Assembly (NCBI RefSeq): GCF_008728195.1
Contig: NZ_CP031598.1
Location: 1,612,001 to 1,676,000, forward strand
Direction: 5' to 3'
DNA: 64,000 nucleotides
Source of the DNA: Roseovarius indicus
GTDB lineage: Bacteria; Pseudomonadota; Alphaproteobacteria; Rhodobacterales; Rhodobacteraceae
Under the pieces are notes generated by a model, which had not been told where the DNA came from, did no database searches, and worked only from the letters and a program-made list of their open reading frames with translations. Below are positions 18,110-27,077 of the stretch, one piece after another. Numbering within the stretch: the first letter of the stretch is position 1; every line of letters starts with the position of its first letter. The position numbers and the translations under genes are program-made.

Positions 18110-19003
18110 TCAGGTTAGTTCCGCTTGCAGCCATGAGACAAGGCTATCCACAGCGGTGTAATTCGAGCGCCTTGAGCCTCTGAAGACGGAAATCTCATTT
18201 GGTCTATCGACATGTTGATGGCAAGCGGCTCGCAACTTGCCGTCCGCGATCATGTCACTGACCGTTCTTTTCCAACCCAAGGCGACCCCCTGGCCGGTGA
18301 CCGCTGCCTGAAGCACGAGGGGGTAACTGTCGAATGATACGATCCGCAAGCGGGACGGACGGGGAATGCCGGTGGCGGCGAACCACTCCGGCCAGTCAAA
18401 CCAGTCTTGCGGCGTGACGCGATGCGACAGGAGAGGGAGGTTGCCCAAGGTTTCCGGCGAGATTGGATCGGGATGATCCGCGAGCAGGGAGGGGGCGCAG
18501 ACCGGAAAAATGGAGTCCGCCGCGGTGAAGAGCAACCGGGCCGAACCCGAGGCGCGACCGGTGGTCTGCAGGGCGATGTCGAAGGGTTCGGTCGCCTCCG
18601 TAAGCGGTGCAAGCGCACTGACGAGTTGAAGCTGCACCTCGGGATGGTTGGCATGGAAATCCGAAAGCCGCGGCATCAGCCAGTAGAAGGCCTCGCAGAG
18701 CTGGCAGCGAAGCACGACGGTATCGGGGTCGCGGCTGCCGCGAATGGCGGCGACTTCGGCGCGGATGGCTGCCAGCGCGTCGCCCGCGACCTGTCCCAGC
18801 CGCCGACCCTCCTCGGTCAGGAATACCGCGCGGTTGCGGCGTTCAAACAGGCGTAAGCCCAACTCTTCTTCTAGCTGCCCGATCTGGCGGCTGACGGCGG
18901 TCTGCGTCAACCCAAGCTCCTCGGCGGCACGGGTGAAGCTCTCGAGCCGGGCCGCGGCTTCGAACGGGCGCAGCCTAGCAAGTTGGATGTCGTTGTGTCG
19001 CAT
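18110..19003 (-). CDS. LysR-family transcriptional regulator (GcvA-like)
   Basis: A 297-residue regulator with an N-terminal helix-turn-helix (FEAAARLESFTRAAEELGLT and QTAVSRQIGQLEEELG, residues 14-48) and a C-terminal effector domain starting at about residue 92. It is divergent from the EamA-type exporter gene with about 70 bp between starts, the classic arrangement for a LysR regulator controlling its neighbour. No strong ribosome-binding site is visible before its ATG at 19003. Confidence 0.88.
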   Translation of the reverse strand: MRHNDIQLARLRPFEAAARLESFTRAAEELGLTQTAVSRQIGQLEEELGLRLFERRNRAVFLTEEGRRLGQVAGDALAAIRAEVAAIRGSRDPDTVVLRCQLCEAFYWLMPRLSDFHANHPEVQLQLVSALAPLTEATEPFDIALQTTGRASGSARLLFTAADSIFPVCAPSLLADHPDPISPETLGNLPLLSHRVTPQDWFDWPEWFAATGIPRPSRLRIVSFDSYPLVLQAAVTGQGVALGWKRTVSDMIADGKLRAACHQHVDRPNEISVFRGSRRSNYTAVDSLVSWLQAELT

Positions 19004-19072
19004 TACGTTTACTCATGCAATTTTCCTGTTTTATCATTTTTATTGGCCCCTTGTGAATGATTGCATGCCCAC

Positions 19073-20023
19073 ATGTCATCATTTCGATCCTTTTTGCCGC
19101 CGATGCCGGCCCTTGGTTCGGGACTCGCCGCGATCACTGCGGGCGTGTTGCTGCTCTCGCTGTCCGACGCGCTGGTGAAACTCGCCAACGAGGGGCTTTC
19201 GCTTGGGCAAGTTTTGACGATCCGATCCGGCATTGCCGTGTTGTGCCTTGGGGCAGTCCTGCGGCTGACGACACGGGAGAAAGTAAGCCTGGTCCGCGTC
19301 ACGGGCTGGGTGTGGTTACGCAGCCTTTGCCTCGCCCTGATGTGGGGATGCTACTATGCAGCGTTGCCCGAACTGCCGTTCTCCATTGCGGCTGCCTGTT
19401 ATTACACCTCGCCGATGTGGATGGCTTTGTTGTCTTCAAAGCTGCTCGGAACGCGCATCGGGGTGCGCGGCGCGTTTGCGATCCTTCTCGGTCTTGTCGG
19501 CGTCATGACGATTCTCCGGCCGGGGCTCGATGACGTTTCGCCAATGGTCGCCCTGCCGCTTCTTGCCGGGTTCTTCTATGCGCTTGCAGCCGTCATTACC
19601 CAGGGCCGTTGCAGTGCCGTCCCGGCGATGTCTATGGCAATGAACCTTAACCTCGTTCTGCTACTGAGCGGTCTGGCCCTGGTCGCCGGCCTGTGGTGGA
19701 GCGGACGCAATAACGACGCGGGGTTCCTGTTGTCGGTTTGGCCGGCTCTGGAGGCGGCGGACCTGGGCCTGCTGGCCGGGCTGGGCGTATTGCTCGCCGT
19801 CATCACCGCCCTTGTCGCCTATGCGTATCAGAGGGCGCCCGCACCTGTCATCGGCTTGTTCGATAATGGGTATCTTGTCTTCGCCCTGTTCTGGAGCGTC
19901 CTGATCTTTGGCGATCGACCGGGCTTAATCGATCTTCTGGGAATTGTCCTGATTGGGAGCGGGGCACTCCTTGCCACCACGGTATCGACCAGTTGCGGTC
20001 GGGACCGAAGCGATGAGGGTTGA
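19073..20023 (+). CDS. EamA/DMT-family transporter
   Basis: A 316-residue inner-membrane protein with ten predicted helices and two EamA repeats; GVLLLSLSDALVKLANEGL and the YYTSPMWMALLSSKLLG segment are typical. Members export amino acids, nucleobases and similar metabolites. An in-frame TTG at 19061 is possible, but I choose ATG at 19073; neither has a clear ribosome-binding site. Its TGA overlaps the start of the following LysE-type gene, so two exporters were once co-translated. The divergent LysR is the likely regulator. Confidence 0.85.
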   Translation: MSSFRSFLPPMPALGSGLAAITAGVLLLSLSDALVKLANEGLSLGQVLTIRSGIAVLCLGAVLRLTTREKVSLVRVTGWVWLRSLCLALMWGCYYAALPELPFSIAAACYYTSPMWMALLSSKLLGTRIGVRGAFAILLGLVGVMTILRPGLDDVSPMVALPLLAGFFYALAAVITQGRCSAVPAMSMAMNLNLVLLLSGLALVAGLWWSGRNNDAGFLLSVWPALEAADLGLLAGLGVLLAVITALVAYAYQRAPAPVIGLFDNGYLVFALFWSVLIFGDRPGLIDLLGIVLIGSGALLATTVSTSCGRDRSDEG

Positions 20024-20647
20024 TCTTGTCACTGGAGACCTGGATTGCCTACACCACCGCCTGCGTTGTCCTGACAATGATTCCGGGACCGAGCGTCATG
20101 CTCGTGGTCGCGCAGGCGCTGACGCGGGGTAGGGTGGCAGCGGCGATGTGTATTCTCGGAGACGTGGTGGGGAGCATCGTGCTTGTCGGGCTGTCCTTCG
20201 CCGGGGTCGGCGCCATTCTTGCCGCTTCCGCCATCCTATTCCAACTCGTCAAATGGGTCGGGGTGCTTTACCTCGCCTGGCTGGGGATTAGTCAGATCAT
20301 AGAGGCGCGGCGCGATGCACCGGAGAGGGCCAGCCATGCAGGGGGCGCCTCGTCCTGGAGCAGCTTCTGGGCCGGGACCGTGACCGCCGTGCTGAACCCC
20401 AAAGCGATCGTTTTTTTACATGGCATTCCTTGCCCAGTTCATTGATCCGCAAGGCGATTTGCTCGTGCAGCTTACGGTGCTGACGGTGACCTCGAGCCTT
20501 GTTGTCGTGGTGCTGCTGGCCGGGTATGCGCTGATTGCAGAGCGGGCGGGGCAGCTCTTTGACAGTCAGCGCGCGCGTCGCCGCATGGGCTATGCTGGCG
20601 GCGGGTTCATGATCGGCGGCAGCGCGGTGATGGCGGTGACGCGCTAG
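20020..20647 (+). pseudogene. LysE/RhtB-family exporter broken by a +1 frameshift
   Basis: Two overlapping frames together make one amino-acid exporter. The first (20020-20445) holds TMIPGPSVMLVVAQALTRGR, a typical LysE/RhtB start, and goes to AIVF at a run of seven T bases near 20410-20416, where it loses homology. The second resumes at MAFLAQFIDPQG from 20420 and continues to a normal C-terminus at 20647. One extra T in the run restores a continuous ~209-residue protein if removed. It may be a real pseudogene, a phase-variable tract, or a sequencing error. The TTG start at 20020 overlaps the stop of the EamA gene. Confidence 0.8.
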
Positions 20648-20979
20648 GCCTGCCGCGTCGTTGCCGGGGAAGGGTCCCGGAAGCCCGTCGCGCAGCCTTC
20701 TGGCCTCGGGCGCAGTTTCCTCTCCTTTGCCTCAGACGAAGTGCTTGCCCCAGTCCATCGGAACGAGAACGCCGCCGAGATGCAGAAATCTGCCCGCAGC
20801 GAGATTTCGTTCAGCCAGAAGGCGCCCCGCAAGTGCAACGTGACCTGCTCCTCTGGGAGCCCGCGCTTGTCGGTCAGTTCAGTTCCGGGTTTGACCGTCT
20901 TTGACCGTCGGTGATACTCCCACCGGGTGAGCCCGTCGAGGCTCGTGTGGGGACGGTGATGGGTGTCGTCGATGCACGC
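20644..20979 (-). pseudogene. IS3-family transposase, C-terminal remnant
   Basis: On the minus strand the frame reads DDTHHRPHTSLDGLTRWEYH around 20910-20970, the conserved end of the DDE integrase domain of IS3-family OrfB proteins (RPH-SL-GLTP-EY). The catalytic residues upstream are missing, and the frame continues about 75 codons past the normal end. The surrounding gap, 20648-21377 (730 bases between the exporter and a lysR gene), shows only this debris and unassignable open frames. Confidence 0.6.
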
Positions 20980-21377
20980 GGTTTGGTCTCCTTCCGTGCA
21001 AACGGCTATATGACGTTGGGCCTCGATGGTAAGACCATGACCAACGATAGGAAAAACCCTCTGCCATTGGTCGTAAGTGATATCGGCGTTCCGACTGATT
21101 GAGTGTCAGAAAGGCGCCCGTACAAATCGATCCGAACTGTGCCATTGGCGCTGACGTAATGCAGATCCGGAGCGTTTGCCCGGATACTTGTCACCAGCCC
21201 AACGAACCTGCTCTCCCGGCCCATCAGAATGGCATCAGGCCCGTGCCACAAGTTGAAAACCCCTGCTGTTGTTACAAGTGCCGTAGCCTGAAATACCACC
21301 TAGGCGCGAACCAGAAGTCATTGGAATAAAGAATGAAAATCCATTAGAAAGGGGCATTGCGGTTTGGGAGGAGCGCG

Positions 21378-22298
21378 ATGGAATTTCGGCAAATGAAAGC
21401 CTTTCAGACTGTAGCGCGTGCGGGCAGCCTTTCGCAGGCTGCGATGAGCTTGTCCGTAAGCCAGCCGATGGTCACGCGACACATTCGCCAGCTTGAGGAA
21501 GAATTGGGAGTCGAGCTGTTTCACCGCACCGGCCGCGGTGTCGTGTTGACCGAGGCTGGCGTCATGCTGAAGGAATATGTCGATGAGATCATCGACCGCG
21601 AGGAGGTGGCGCGCAATGTCGTTTCAGCCATGCAGAAGAGCCCGAAAGGCAAACTTGTCCTCGGTGTGCCGCCTTCAGTTGGAACCGTTCTGACCGTACC
21701 GTTAGTGAAAAAGATCAAGAACGAGTTCCCCAATGTTACGTTGAGGGTGATCGAGGGATTCTCGGGACATGTGCTGGAGTGGTTGACGGTCGGACGGATA
21801 GATGCGGCTGTGCTTTACAATCCGCCGCGGCTGCCATCGGTCGTGACGGAGCCTCTGGTCGAGGATGAGCTTTGTCTGATCGGTCCGATGGTTGCGCGGA
21901 ATGCACCGGATACGCCGGTTGTAAGTCTCGAAGTGATGTCGAGCCTGCCCATGATCCTGCCCAGCCGTCCCCACGGATTGCGGCGCCTTATTGATGACGA
22001 AATGACGAAGGCCGGCTTCGAACTTCGCGTCGACATGGAGCTGGAAGCGATGTCGTCAAACCTGATGCTGGTGGAGGAATCCTCGGGATATACGGTGTTG
22101 CCTTATGCCACGGTGCACAGGCTGGTGCAGCAGCGCCGCGTGCGCGCTTGGCGGTTTGACCCCTCCCTGTCCCGGCAGCTTCTTCTGGCGACCAGCACAA
22201 GCAAGCCGATGTCACCTCTGATCCGGTCGATGATGCGGACCTTCAGGCAGGAGGTGCGCGATATCATTTCAAGCTTTCCCTGGCGCCCGGGACCATGA
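21378..22298 (+). CDS. LysR-family transcriptional regulator (Nac/CynR-like)
   Basis: A 306-residue regulator. MEFRQMKAFQTVARAGSLSQ and AAMSLSVSQPMVTRHIRQLE at residues 1-40 form the helix-turn-helix; the effector domain begins near KGKLVLGVPPSVG (about residue 85). ATG at 21378 has GGGAGGAG just upstream, which decides against the in-frame TTG at 21357. It converges on the lactonase-like gene at the end of the etf operon and may regulate that operon. Confidence 0.9.
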   Translation: MEFRQMKAFQTVARAGSLSQAAMSLSVSQPMVTRHIRQLEEELGVELFHRTGRGVVLTEAGVMLKEYVDEIIDREEVARNVVSAMQKSPKGKLVLGVPPSVGTVLTVPLVKKIKNEFPNVTLRVIEGFSGHVLEWLTVGRIDAAVLYNPPRLPSVVTEPLVEDELCLIGPMVARNAPDTPVVSLEVMSSLPMILPSRPHGLRRLIDDEMTKAGFELRVDMELEAMSSNLMLVEESSGYTVLPYATVHRLVQQRRVRAWRFDPSLSRQLLLATSTSKPMSPLIRSMMRTFRQEVRDIISSFPWRPGP

Positions 22299-22359
22299 CG
22301 TGCCCAAGCATACGGAGCTTGTCAGTGCCCGTCGCGACGGCATTCCATTCAAGCTTCGA

Positions 22360-23160
22360 TCAGGGGGTGCGGGGCGGATGATCCAGACGAACGATATCAT
22401 GCAGGTCAGCTGACACAGGGCGGTACCGTTCGAGAACAAGCGGGTCATGGCCGGGAATGATACGGTCTTCAGCATCCTGACCGGCAAGCTCCTTCATCCG
22501 GCGAACACCGTCGAGGACCGCTGCCGCATTGTCGAAAACGGGGAAGGGCTGGGCGCGCTCCATGTTCGCGTAGAAATGCGCCGCGTCCGAGCCCAGGACA
22601 ACCGGGCCACGCGCGGTGTCGACCCGGACGACCTGAAGCCCGCGAGAATGGCCGCCCACATGGTGAACGGAAAGGCCGGGTGCCAATTCCTCGTCGCGAT
22701 GGTGAAAGCAGACCTTTCCCTCGTAGACACGGCGGATCATGGTCACAACGTCTTCGACTTCGAAAGGGTGGTTGATCGCCTTGTGGCACATGCAGCGGCC
22801 CGTGGCGTATTCCATCTCCGTGTCCTGAAGATGAAAGGTGGCCTCCGGGAACATGTCGTTATTGCCTGCGTGATCGTAGTGCAGGTGGGAAATGATTACG
22901 TCTTGAACCTTGGCGTGATCGATCCCGATGGCGGCCAAGCCTTCGGCAACGGGCCGGATCAGGGTCCGGCCGCGCTTGGAGCCCATGTCCGCCGAGAACC
23001 CGGTATCAAGCACGAAGGTCCGTGTCTCTGACCGAATTGCCCAGACGAAATAGTCGAGCGGCATGTCCACGTCGTGACTGTCCCCGCCTAGAAAATTCTG
23101 GGAAGACTTGCGACCGTCATGCCCGAAACGAACGGCATGGATCTCGTAAGTGTCCGACAT
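22360..23160 (-). CDS. Metallo-beta-lactamase-fold hydrolase, N-acyl-homoserine-lactonase-like
   Basis: A 266-residue zinc hydrolase. The metal motif H92-L-H94-Y-D96-H97 is intact, followed by a later His in VGGHSRG, an Asp in LGSDAAHFY and a final His in PGHDP, the ligand set of the AttM/AiiA lactonase group. It may open a lactone ring, either an acyl-homoserine lactone or a sugar/hydroxy-acid lactone. I start at ATG 23160, 1 nt after the dehydrogenase stop; a longer frame upstream only overlaps that gene. As the last gene of the etf operon, lactone hydrolysis in a catabolic route is the more likely role (inference). Confidence 0.88.
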   Translation of the reverse strand: MSDTYEIHAVRFGHDGRKSSQNFLGGDSHDVDMPLDYFVWAIRSETRTFVLDTGFSADMGSKRGRTLIRPVAEGLAAIGIDHAKVQDVIISHLHYDHAGNNDMFPEATFHLQDTEMEYATGRCMCHKAINHPFEVEDVVTMIRRVYEGKVCFHHRDEELAPGLSVHHVGGHSRGLQVVRVDTARGPVVLGSDAAHFYANMERAQPFPVFDNAAAVLDGVRRMKELAGQDAEDRIIPGHDPLVLERYRPVSADLHDIVRLDHPPRTP

Positions 23161-23161
23161 C

Positions 23162-24079
23162 CTAGGCCTCTGCCGCGCCCTGTTCGGACGAGCCGACCTC
23201 GACATGCGCCCAGCCTTCGACGATCTTGACCATAGATGTGAAGTCGCTTTCCGCACCATAGACCTGGTTGGTCATGCTGAGCATCTGGCGTACGGCACTG
23301 CCCACGACCATCGGAACGCCCATCGCCTCGGCCTCGTCCACGCAAAGCCGGACATCCTTGAAGGATAGACCGGTGGCAAAACCGAAATCGAACGTGCGAG
23401 GCAGTACGGATTTCGGAAACTTGTCCTCGGTTGCACTGTTGCGGCCGCTGCCGGCGTTGATGACGTCCAGCATGATCTTGGGGTCCAGCCCGGCCTTGAC
23501 GCCCATGACGACGGCTTCGCAGGACGCGGCCAGCGCCGAGGCTGCAAGCAGGTTGTTCGCCAGCTTCATGGTCTGGGCCGATCCTGGGGTTTCCCCCATG
23601 TAAAACAGTTTGCCGAAAATCTCGAGAACCGGGGTCACCTCGTCATAGGCGCTGCGCGGTCCAGAGTTCATCACGGCCAACGTGCCGTTGCGCGCGCCTT
23701 TCAAGCCGCCACTGACGGGGCTGTCGATCATGGCTTTGCCCTCTTTCTCGAGGGCCGCGGCGATGTTGTTGGCAACACGCGGGCCGGTGGTGCTGATGTC
23801 GATCAGTATGCGCATAGCTTTGCCGTGGATTGCGCCGTTTTCCCCCAGCGATACCTGTTCGAGAATCTGCGGGCTGGGCAGGCTGACTATGACGATCTCT
23901 GCACTGTCGGCAACAGAGCGCGGGCTGTCCGCAGCGGTGGCGCCAAGCGCGGTCAATCGGCGTGTAGCGGCAAGGTCGGTGTCGTGGATCACCAAGTCGT
24001 ATCCTGCGTCGATCAGCCGGCCGGCCATCGGTTCGCCCATCTTGCCGACCCCGACAAAACCCAGTTTGATTTTGCTCAT
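23162..24079 (-). CDS. NAD(P)-dependent beta-hydroxyacid dehydrogenase (3-hydroxyisobutyrate dehydrogenase family)
   Basis: A 305-residue dehydrogenase with a Rossmann domain (G10-VGKMG15), the substrate-binding DSPVSGG at 119-125, and the catalytic lysine K172 in KLANN. The family includes 3-hydroxyisobutyrate dehydrogenase and tartronate semialdehyde reductase, which act on short beta-hydroxy acids. Its ATG overlaps the stop of the Fe-S protein gene (ATGA). The role in the cluster is probably oxidation or reduction of a C3-C4 hydroxy acid; the substrate is not predictable from sequence. Confidence 0.92.
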   Translation of the reverse strand: MSKIKLGFVGVGKMGEPMAGRLIDAGYDLVIHDTDLAATRRLTALGATAADSPRSVADSAEIVIVSLPSPQILEQVSLGENGAIHGKAMRILIDISTTGPRVANNIAAALEKEGKAMIDSPVSGGLKGARNGTLAVMNSGPRSAYDEVTPVLEIFGKLFYMGETPGSAQTMKLANNLLAASALAASCEAVVMGVKAGLDPKIMLDVINAGSGRNSATEDKFPKSVLPRTFDFGFATGLSFKDVRLCVDEAEAMGVPMVVGSAVRQMLSMTNQVYGAESDFTSMVKIVEGWAHVEVGSSEQGAAEA

Positions 24080-26106
24080 ATGTTTTCCTCCTCCGGTGCC
24101 AGGCGTTCGGCCTGGGTGTTTCCATCCTGCGCAGGCGTGACAGCCTGCGCGTGTTTCGGTGCTGATGGGTCTATGGAGCCGTCAGCGACTTCGAAAAGTT
24201 CGATTACATCGCGGACTTCGATCCGGTCCCCGACGCCAAGCGCATCGACCGCGGCCGTGTACATGACCTTGTCCTTGGGACAGGAGGTCACGAAGGTCGT
24301 CACGTCCGGCAGGTCCATCGCCTCGCGGATGCGGTTTTCGCTGGGGCGTTCGATCACGCCCTCGTCGTCCTGCCAGATGCGGCCGCCGCCGGCACCGCAG
24401 CAAAAGCTGTTCTCGCGGCAGCGTGGCATGTCGTGCAGCTCGAACCCGGCCGCTGCGATCAGCCGGCGCGGAGCATCGAATTCGCCATTGTAGCGGCCAA
24501 GGTAGCAGGGGTCGTGATAGGTCGCCTTTCCACCAGCGAGCCCGTGTGCCGCATTCAGGCAACCGGCCTCCAGCAATTCAGCCAGGAAAGTCGTGTAGTG
24601 CTGCACATTATAGCGAGTACCGAACACGCCGTATTCGTTGCGAAGGGCGTTGAGGCTGTGAGGGTCCGTCGTAATGATCCGGTTGAAGTTTGCGGCGTCA
24701 ATCGCCTCGATATTGGCTTGGGCAAGCATTTCGAACAGGCCCTCTTCACCCGAGCGGCGCACATCGTTGCCGCTGTTTTGCTCAGCGTCGTAGAGGATGC
24801 CGAAATCAACACCGGCGGCCTTGAGAAGCTCGGCCACGCGGCGCGTCGTTTCCTGTGCGCGAGGATCGAAAGAGGCGTAATCACCCACAAACCAAAGGAC
24901 GTCGACCGGCTCCTTCCGGGCATCCTTTGGTTTGAAGGATAGGGGCTTTGTCCAACGCGCGCGCTGACGGCCCGGGCGGCCCATCGAATTGCCCGTGTTC
25001 GTGAGATTCATGAAGGCATCCTGCATCCCGGCATTGACGGTGCCATCTTCGACAAGTGTGCGACGCAGGTTGATGATCTTGGGCAGATGCTCGATCTCGA
25101 CCGGGCAGACTTCCTGACAGGCACTGCAAGTAGTGCAAGACCAAAGGGTTTCCGGTGCGATGGCGCCGCCAACGATGGGTTCGTGGACACGCTCGGGGTC
25201 GGTCATCGCGTCGCGCAGATCGGTGATCAGAAGCTTCGGGCTGAGGGGCAGGCCCGCCGCGTGGGCAGGGCAAACCTCCTGGCAGCGCCCGCATTCGGTA
25301 CAGGCCAGAAGGTCGAACTTCTGTTTCCAGTCGAACTCCGTGAACTCCTGAACGCCGGGAACGTCCTTGTCTTCCCGCTGGTCCGGTGACCGCCCGCGAG
25401 AGCCGAGATTTCGGAACCAGATATTCGGCGCCGCAAGGAACATGTGGCGGTGTTTCGAGCCGGGAATATAGACGAGAAACCCCAGTATCGCGCAGACATG
25501 CACCCAGTAGAAAAACCGCTCGCCCAGAAATGCGTTCATGTCGAGCTGGGCCACGCCTTGCGCGATGGCTGCGGAGATGGGACGCCAGCGCGGGTCTGCC
25601 CCCTCGAGCACGGCAAAGGCGGATTCCAGCAACATCGAAACAACGATCGCCAGGATGAGAAAATAGATGGTCGTGGCATCGCGCGAATTGGAGCCGCGGA
25701 ACCGCGTGGGCCGCATGACGTGCCGATGCCAGGTCGCCAGCGCGACCCCCGCAACCATCACGAGGGCGAATATGTCTTGCAGCAGGGCAATCCAGGTGTT
25801 TCCGCCGACGGGGGCCAGGCTGAACCCGGGGAAGAGACCGGATCCGAAGGCCTGGATGATCGCGGTCGACAGCACCAGGAACGACGTGAAGATCATCGCG
25901 TGGAGCACGCCCGACAGCGGCTTGCGCAAGAGCTTGCGGTGCAAGCCCACGGCAGCCAGTACCCCAGCCAGCCGAACGCCCGGGTCGCCACGACGCCCGG
26001 CAGCGGGCCCGTCGGCGAGCAGCGGCGCGATCAGGTGGCGTGAACGCCACCAGGTCACGGCAATGGCCAGCAGGGTAATCCCCCAGAGGATCAACTGTTC
26101 CGTCAT
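24076..26106 (-). CDS. Membrane Fe-S oxidoreductase linked to ETF (HdrD/DgcB-like)
   Basis: A 676-residue protein with three parts. The N-terminal third (residues 1-220) has about five to six hydrophobic helices with spaced histidines, like a NarI-type cytochrome b domain. Next come two 4Fe-4S ferredoxin motifs (C269-x2-C-x2-C-x3-C279 and C324-x2-C-x2-C-x3-C334). The C-terminal part has HDPCYLGR and FCCGAGGGR, one CCG (heterodisulfide-reductase-type) domain. Such proteins next to etfBA are thought to pass electrons from ETF to quinone, in place of the classic ETF dehydrogenase, as in dimethylglycine catabolism (DgcB). I start at ATG 26106, which overlaps etfA (ATGA), rather than at an upstream start inside etfA. 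Confidence 0.9.
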   Translation of the reverse strand: MTEQLILWGITLLAIAVTWWRSRHLIAPLLADGPAAGRRGDPGVRLAGVLAAVGLHRKLLRKPLSGVLHAMIFTSFLVLSTAIIQAFGSGLFPGFSLAPVGGNTWIALLQDIFALVMVAGVALATWHRHVMRPTRFRGSNSRDATTIYFLILAIVVSMLLESAFAVLEGADPRWRPISAAIAQGVAQLDMNAFLGERFFYWVHVCAILGFLVYIPGSKHRHMFLAAPNIWFRNLGSRGRSPDQREDKDVPGVQEFTEFDWKQKFDLLACTECGRCQEVCPAHAAGLPLSPKLLITDLRDAMTDPERVHEPIVGGAIAPETLWSCTTCSACQEVCPVEIEHLPKIINLRRTLVEDGTVNAGMQDAFMNLTNTGNSMGRPGRQRARWTKPLSFKPKDARKEPVDVLWFVGDYASFDPRAQETTRRVAELLKAAGVDFGILYDAEQNSGNDVRRSGEEGLFEMLAQANIEAIDAANFNRIITTDPHSLNALRNEYGVFGTRYNVQHYTTFLAELLEAGCLNAAHGLAGGKATYHDPCYLGRYNGEFDAPRRLIAAAGFELHDMPRCRENSFCCGAGGGRIWQDDEGVIERPSENRIREAMDLPDVTTFVTSCPKDKVMYTAAVDALGVGDRIEVRDVIELFEVADGSIDPSAPKHAQAVTPAQDGNTQAERLAPEEENI

Positions 26107-27077
26107 GCCGCGTCGCCTGCCGCCGCGACCGGGTTTTCTTCGAGGAGTTCTTCCAGTGCATCCATGAAATCGAACATGTCGCATGTGGCGACATAGTGAG
26201 CGACATTGAAGATGGGCGCGTCGGGATCACTGTTGATGGCTACGATCGATTCCGCGGATGCCATCCCTTCGAGATGCTCTGGGGCGCCCGAGACGCCAAG
26301 CGCAAGATAAAGGCCCGGCTTGACCTTCTGGCCCGACTTGCCCACCTGGCGCAGTTTCTCTAGCAGACCGCCATCAACCACGGGGCGGCTGCCAGCGAGC
26401 TCCGCCGATAGGGCACTCGCGAGGCCGCGGGCCTGTTCTATCCCGGTTTCGTCGCCGATTCCGCGACCAACGCATAGGATCCGGTTCGCCTGGGTCAGGT
26501 CGACGCCCGTAAGTTCGGGGCGATCCACGCCGGTCAGGCGGGTGCTGTAGGCCGCTTCGGCGTCGGTACCTCGCTTCAGGTCACCGACCACCGGTTGCGA
26601 CGGGGCGGCTTCGAATGAGCCCGGCGTGATCGACAGCACGCAGCCGGCCCCGATCCGCGACGTGGCATCGAGTTTCCCGCCGTAGATCTGAGAGCGGACA
26701 AGTATATCTGCGCCGGCACGCTCCAGGCCTGTCACGTAGGCGAGCATGTCCATGTCGCAGCGGGCGGCGAGCCACGGGCCGATATCGAGACCGAGCGCGG
26801 AATAGGCCACCAGCACCACGTCGGGCCGATCCTCTGCTACCAGGCTGGCCAGGGCCACTTGTGCGGCCTCGGCCGTGGGAAGCCCCTCTGTTTCCGAAAG
26901 CAGGCCGACAACCTTGTCCGCGGCGCCAAACTGTTCCTTTGCTTCGGTCGGGTGGCCCAATGCAGCCACGGTCACCTCTCCGTCGTCACCACATACGGTG
27001 CGGGCGGCTGTGATCAGTTCCAGCGAAACGGGCTCGAAAGCGATGTCGCTGGGGTCGCTGATGACGAGAACTTTCAT
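26103..27077 (-). CDS. etfA: Electron transfer flavoprotein, alpha subunit
   Basis: A 324-residue soluble flavoprotein subunit. The C-terminal FAD-binding domain is intact: GSRPVVDGGLL, then VGKSGQKVKPGLYLALGVSG and AINSDPDAPIF, all landmark sequences of EtfA. It carries FAD and transfers electrons from dehydrogenases. It overlaps etfB (ATGA) and the Fe-S gene (ATGA). It is not obviously of the bifurcating type, though that would need the EtfB FAD-site residues to be checked. Confidence 0.95.
   Translation of the reverse strand: MKVLVISDPSDIAFEPVSLELITAARTVCGDDGEVTVAALGHPTEAKEQFGAADKVVGLLSETEGLPTAEAAQVALASLVAEDRPDVVLVAYSALGLDIGPWLAARCDMDMLAYVTGLERAGADILVRSQIYGGKLDATSRIGAGCVLSITPGSFEAAPSQPVVGDLKRGTDAEAAYSTRLTGVDRPELTGVDLTQANRILCVGRGIGDETGIEQARGLASALSAELAGSRPVVDGGLLEKLRQVGKSGQKVKPGLYLALGVSGAPEHLEGMASAESIVAINSDPDAPIFNVAHYVATCDMFDFMDALEELLEENPVAAAGDAA

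Noticed and set aside
20020..20647. Programmed ribosomal frameshift in the LysE-type gene
   Set aside because: LysE/RhtB proteins are not known to need frameshifting, and no slippery-site hairpin is visible; mutation or sequence error is simpler.
22360..23259. Longer metallohydrolase starting at 23259
   Set aside because: The extra 33 residues lie inside the upstream dehydrogenase gene in another frame; ATG 23160 fits the family start and the tight operon spacing.
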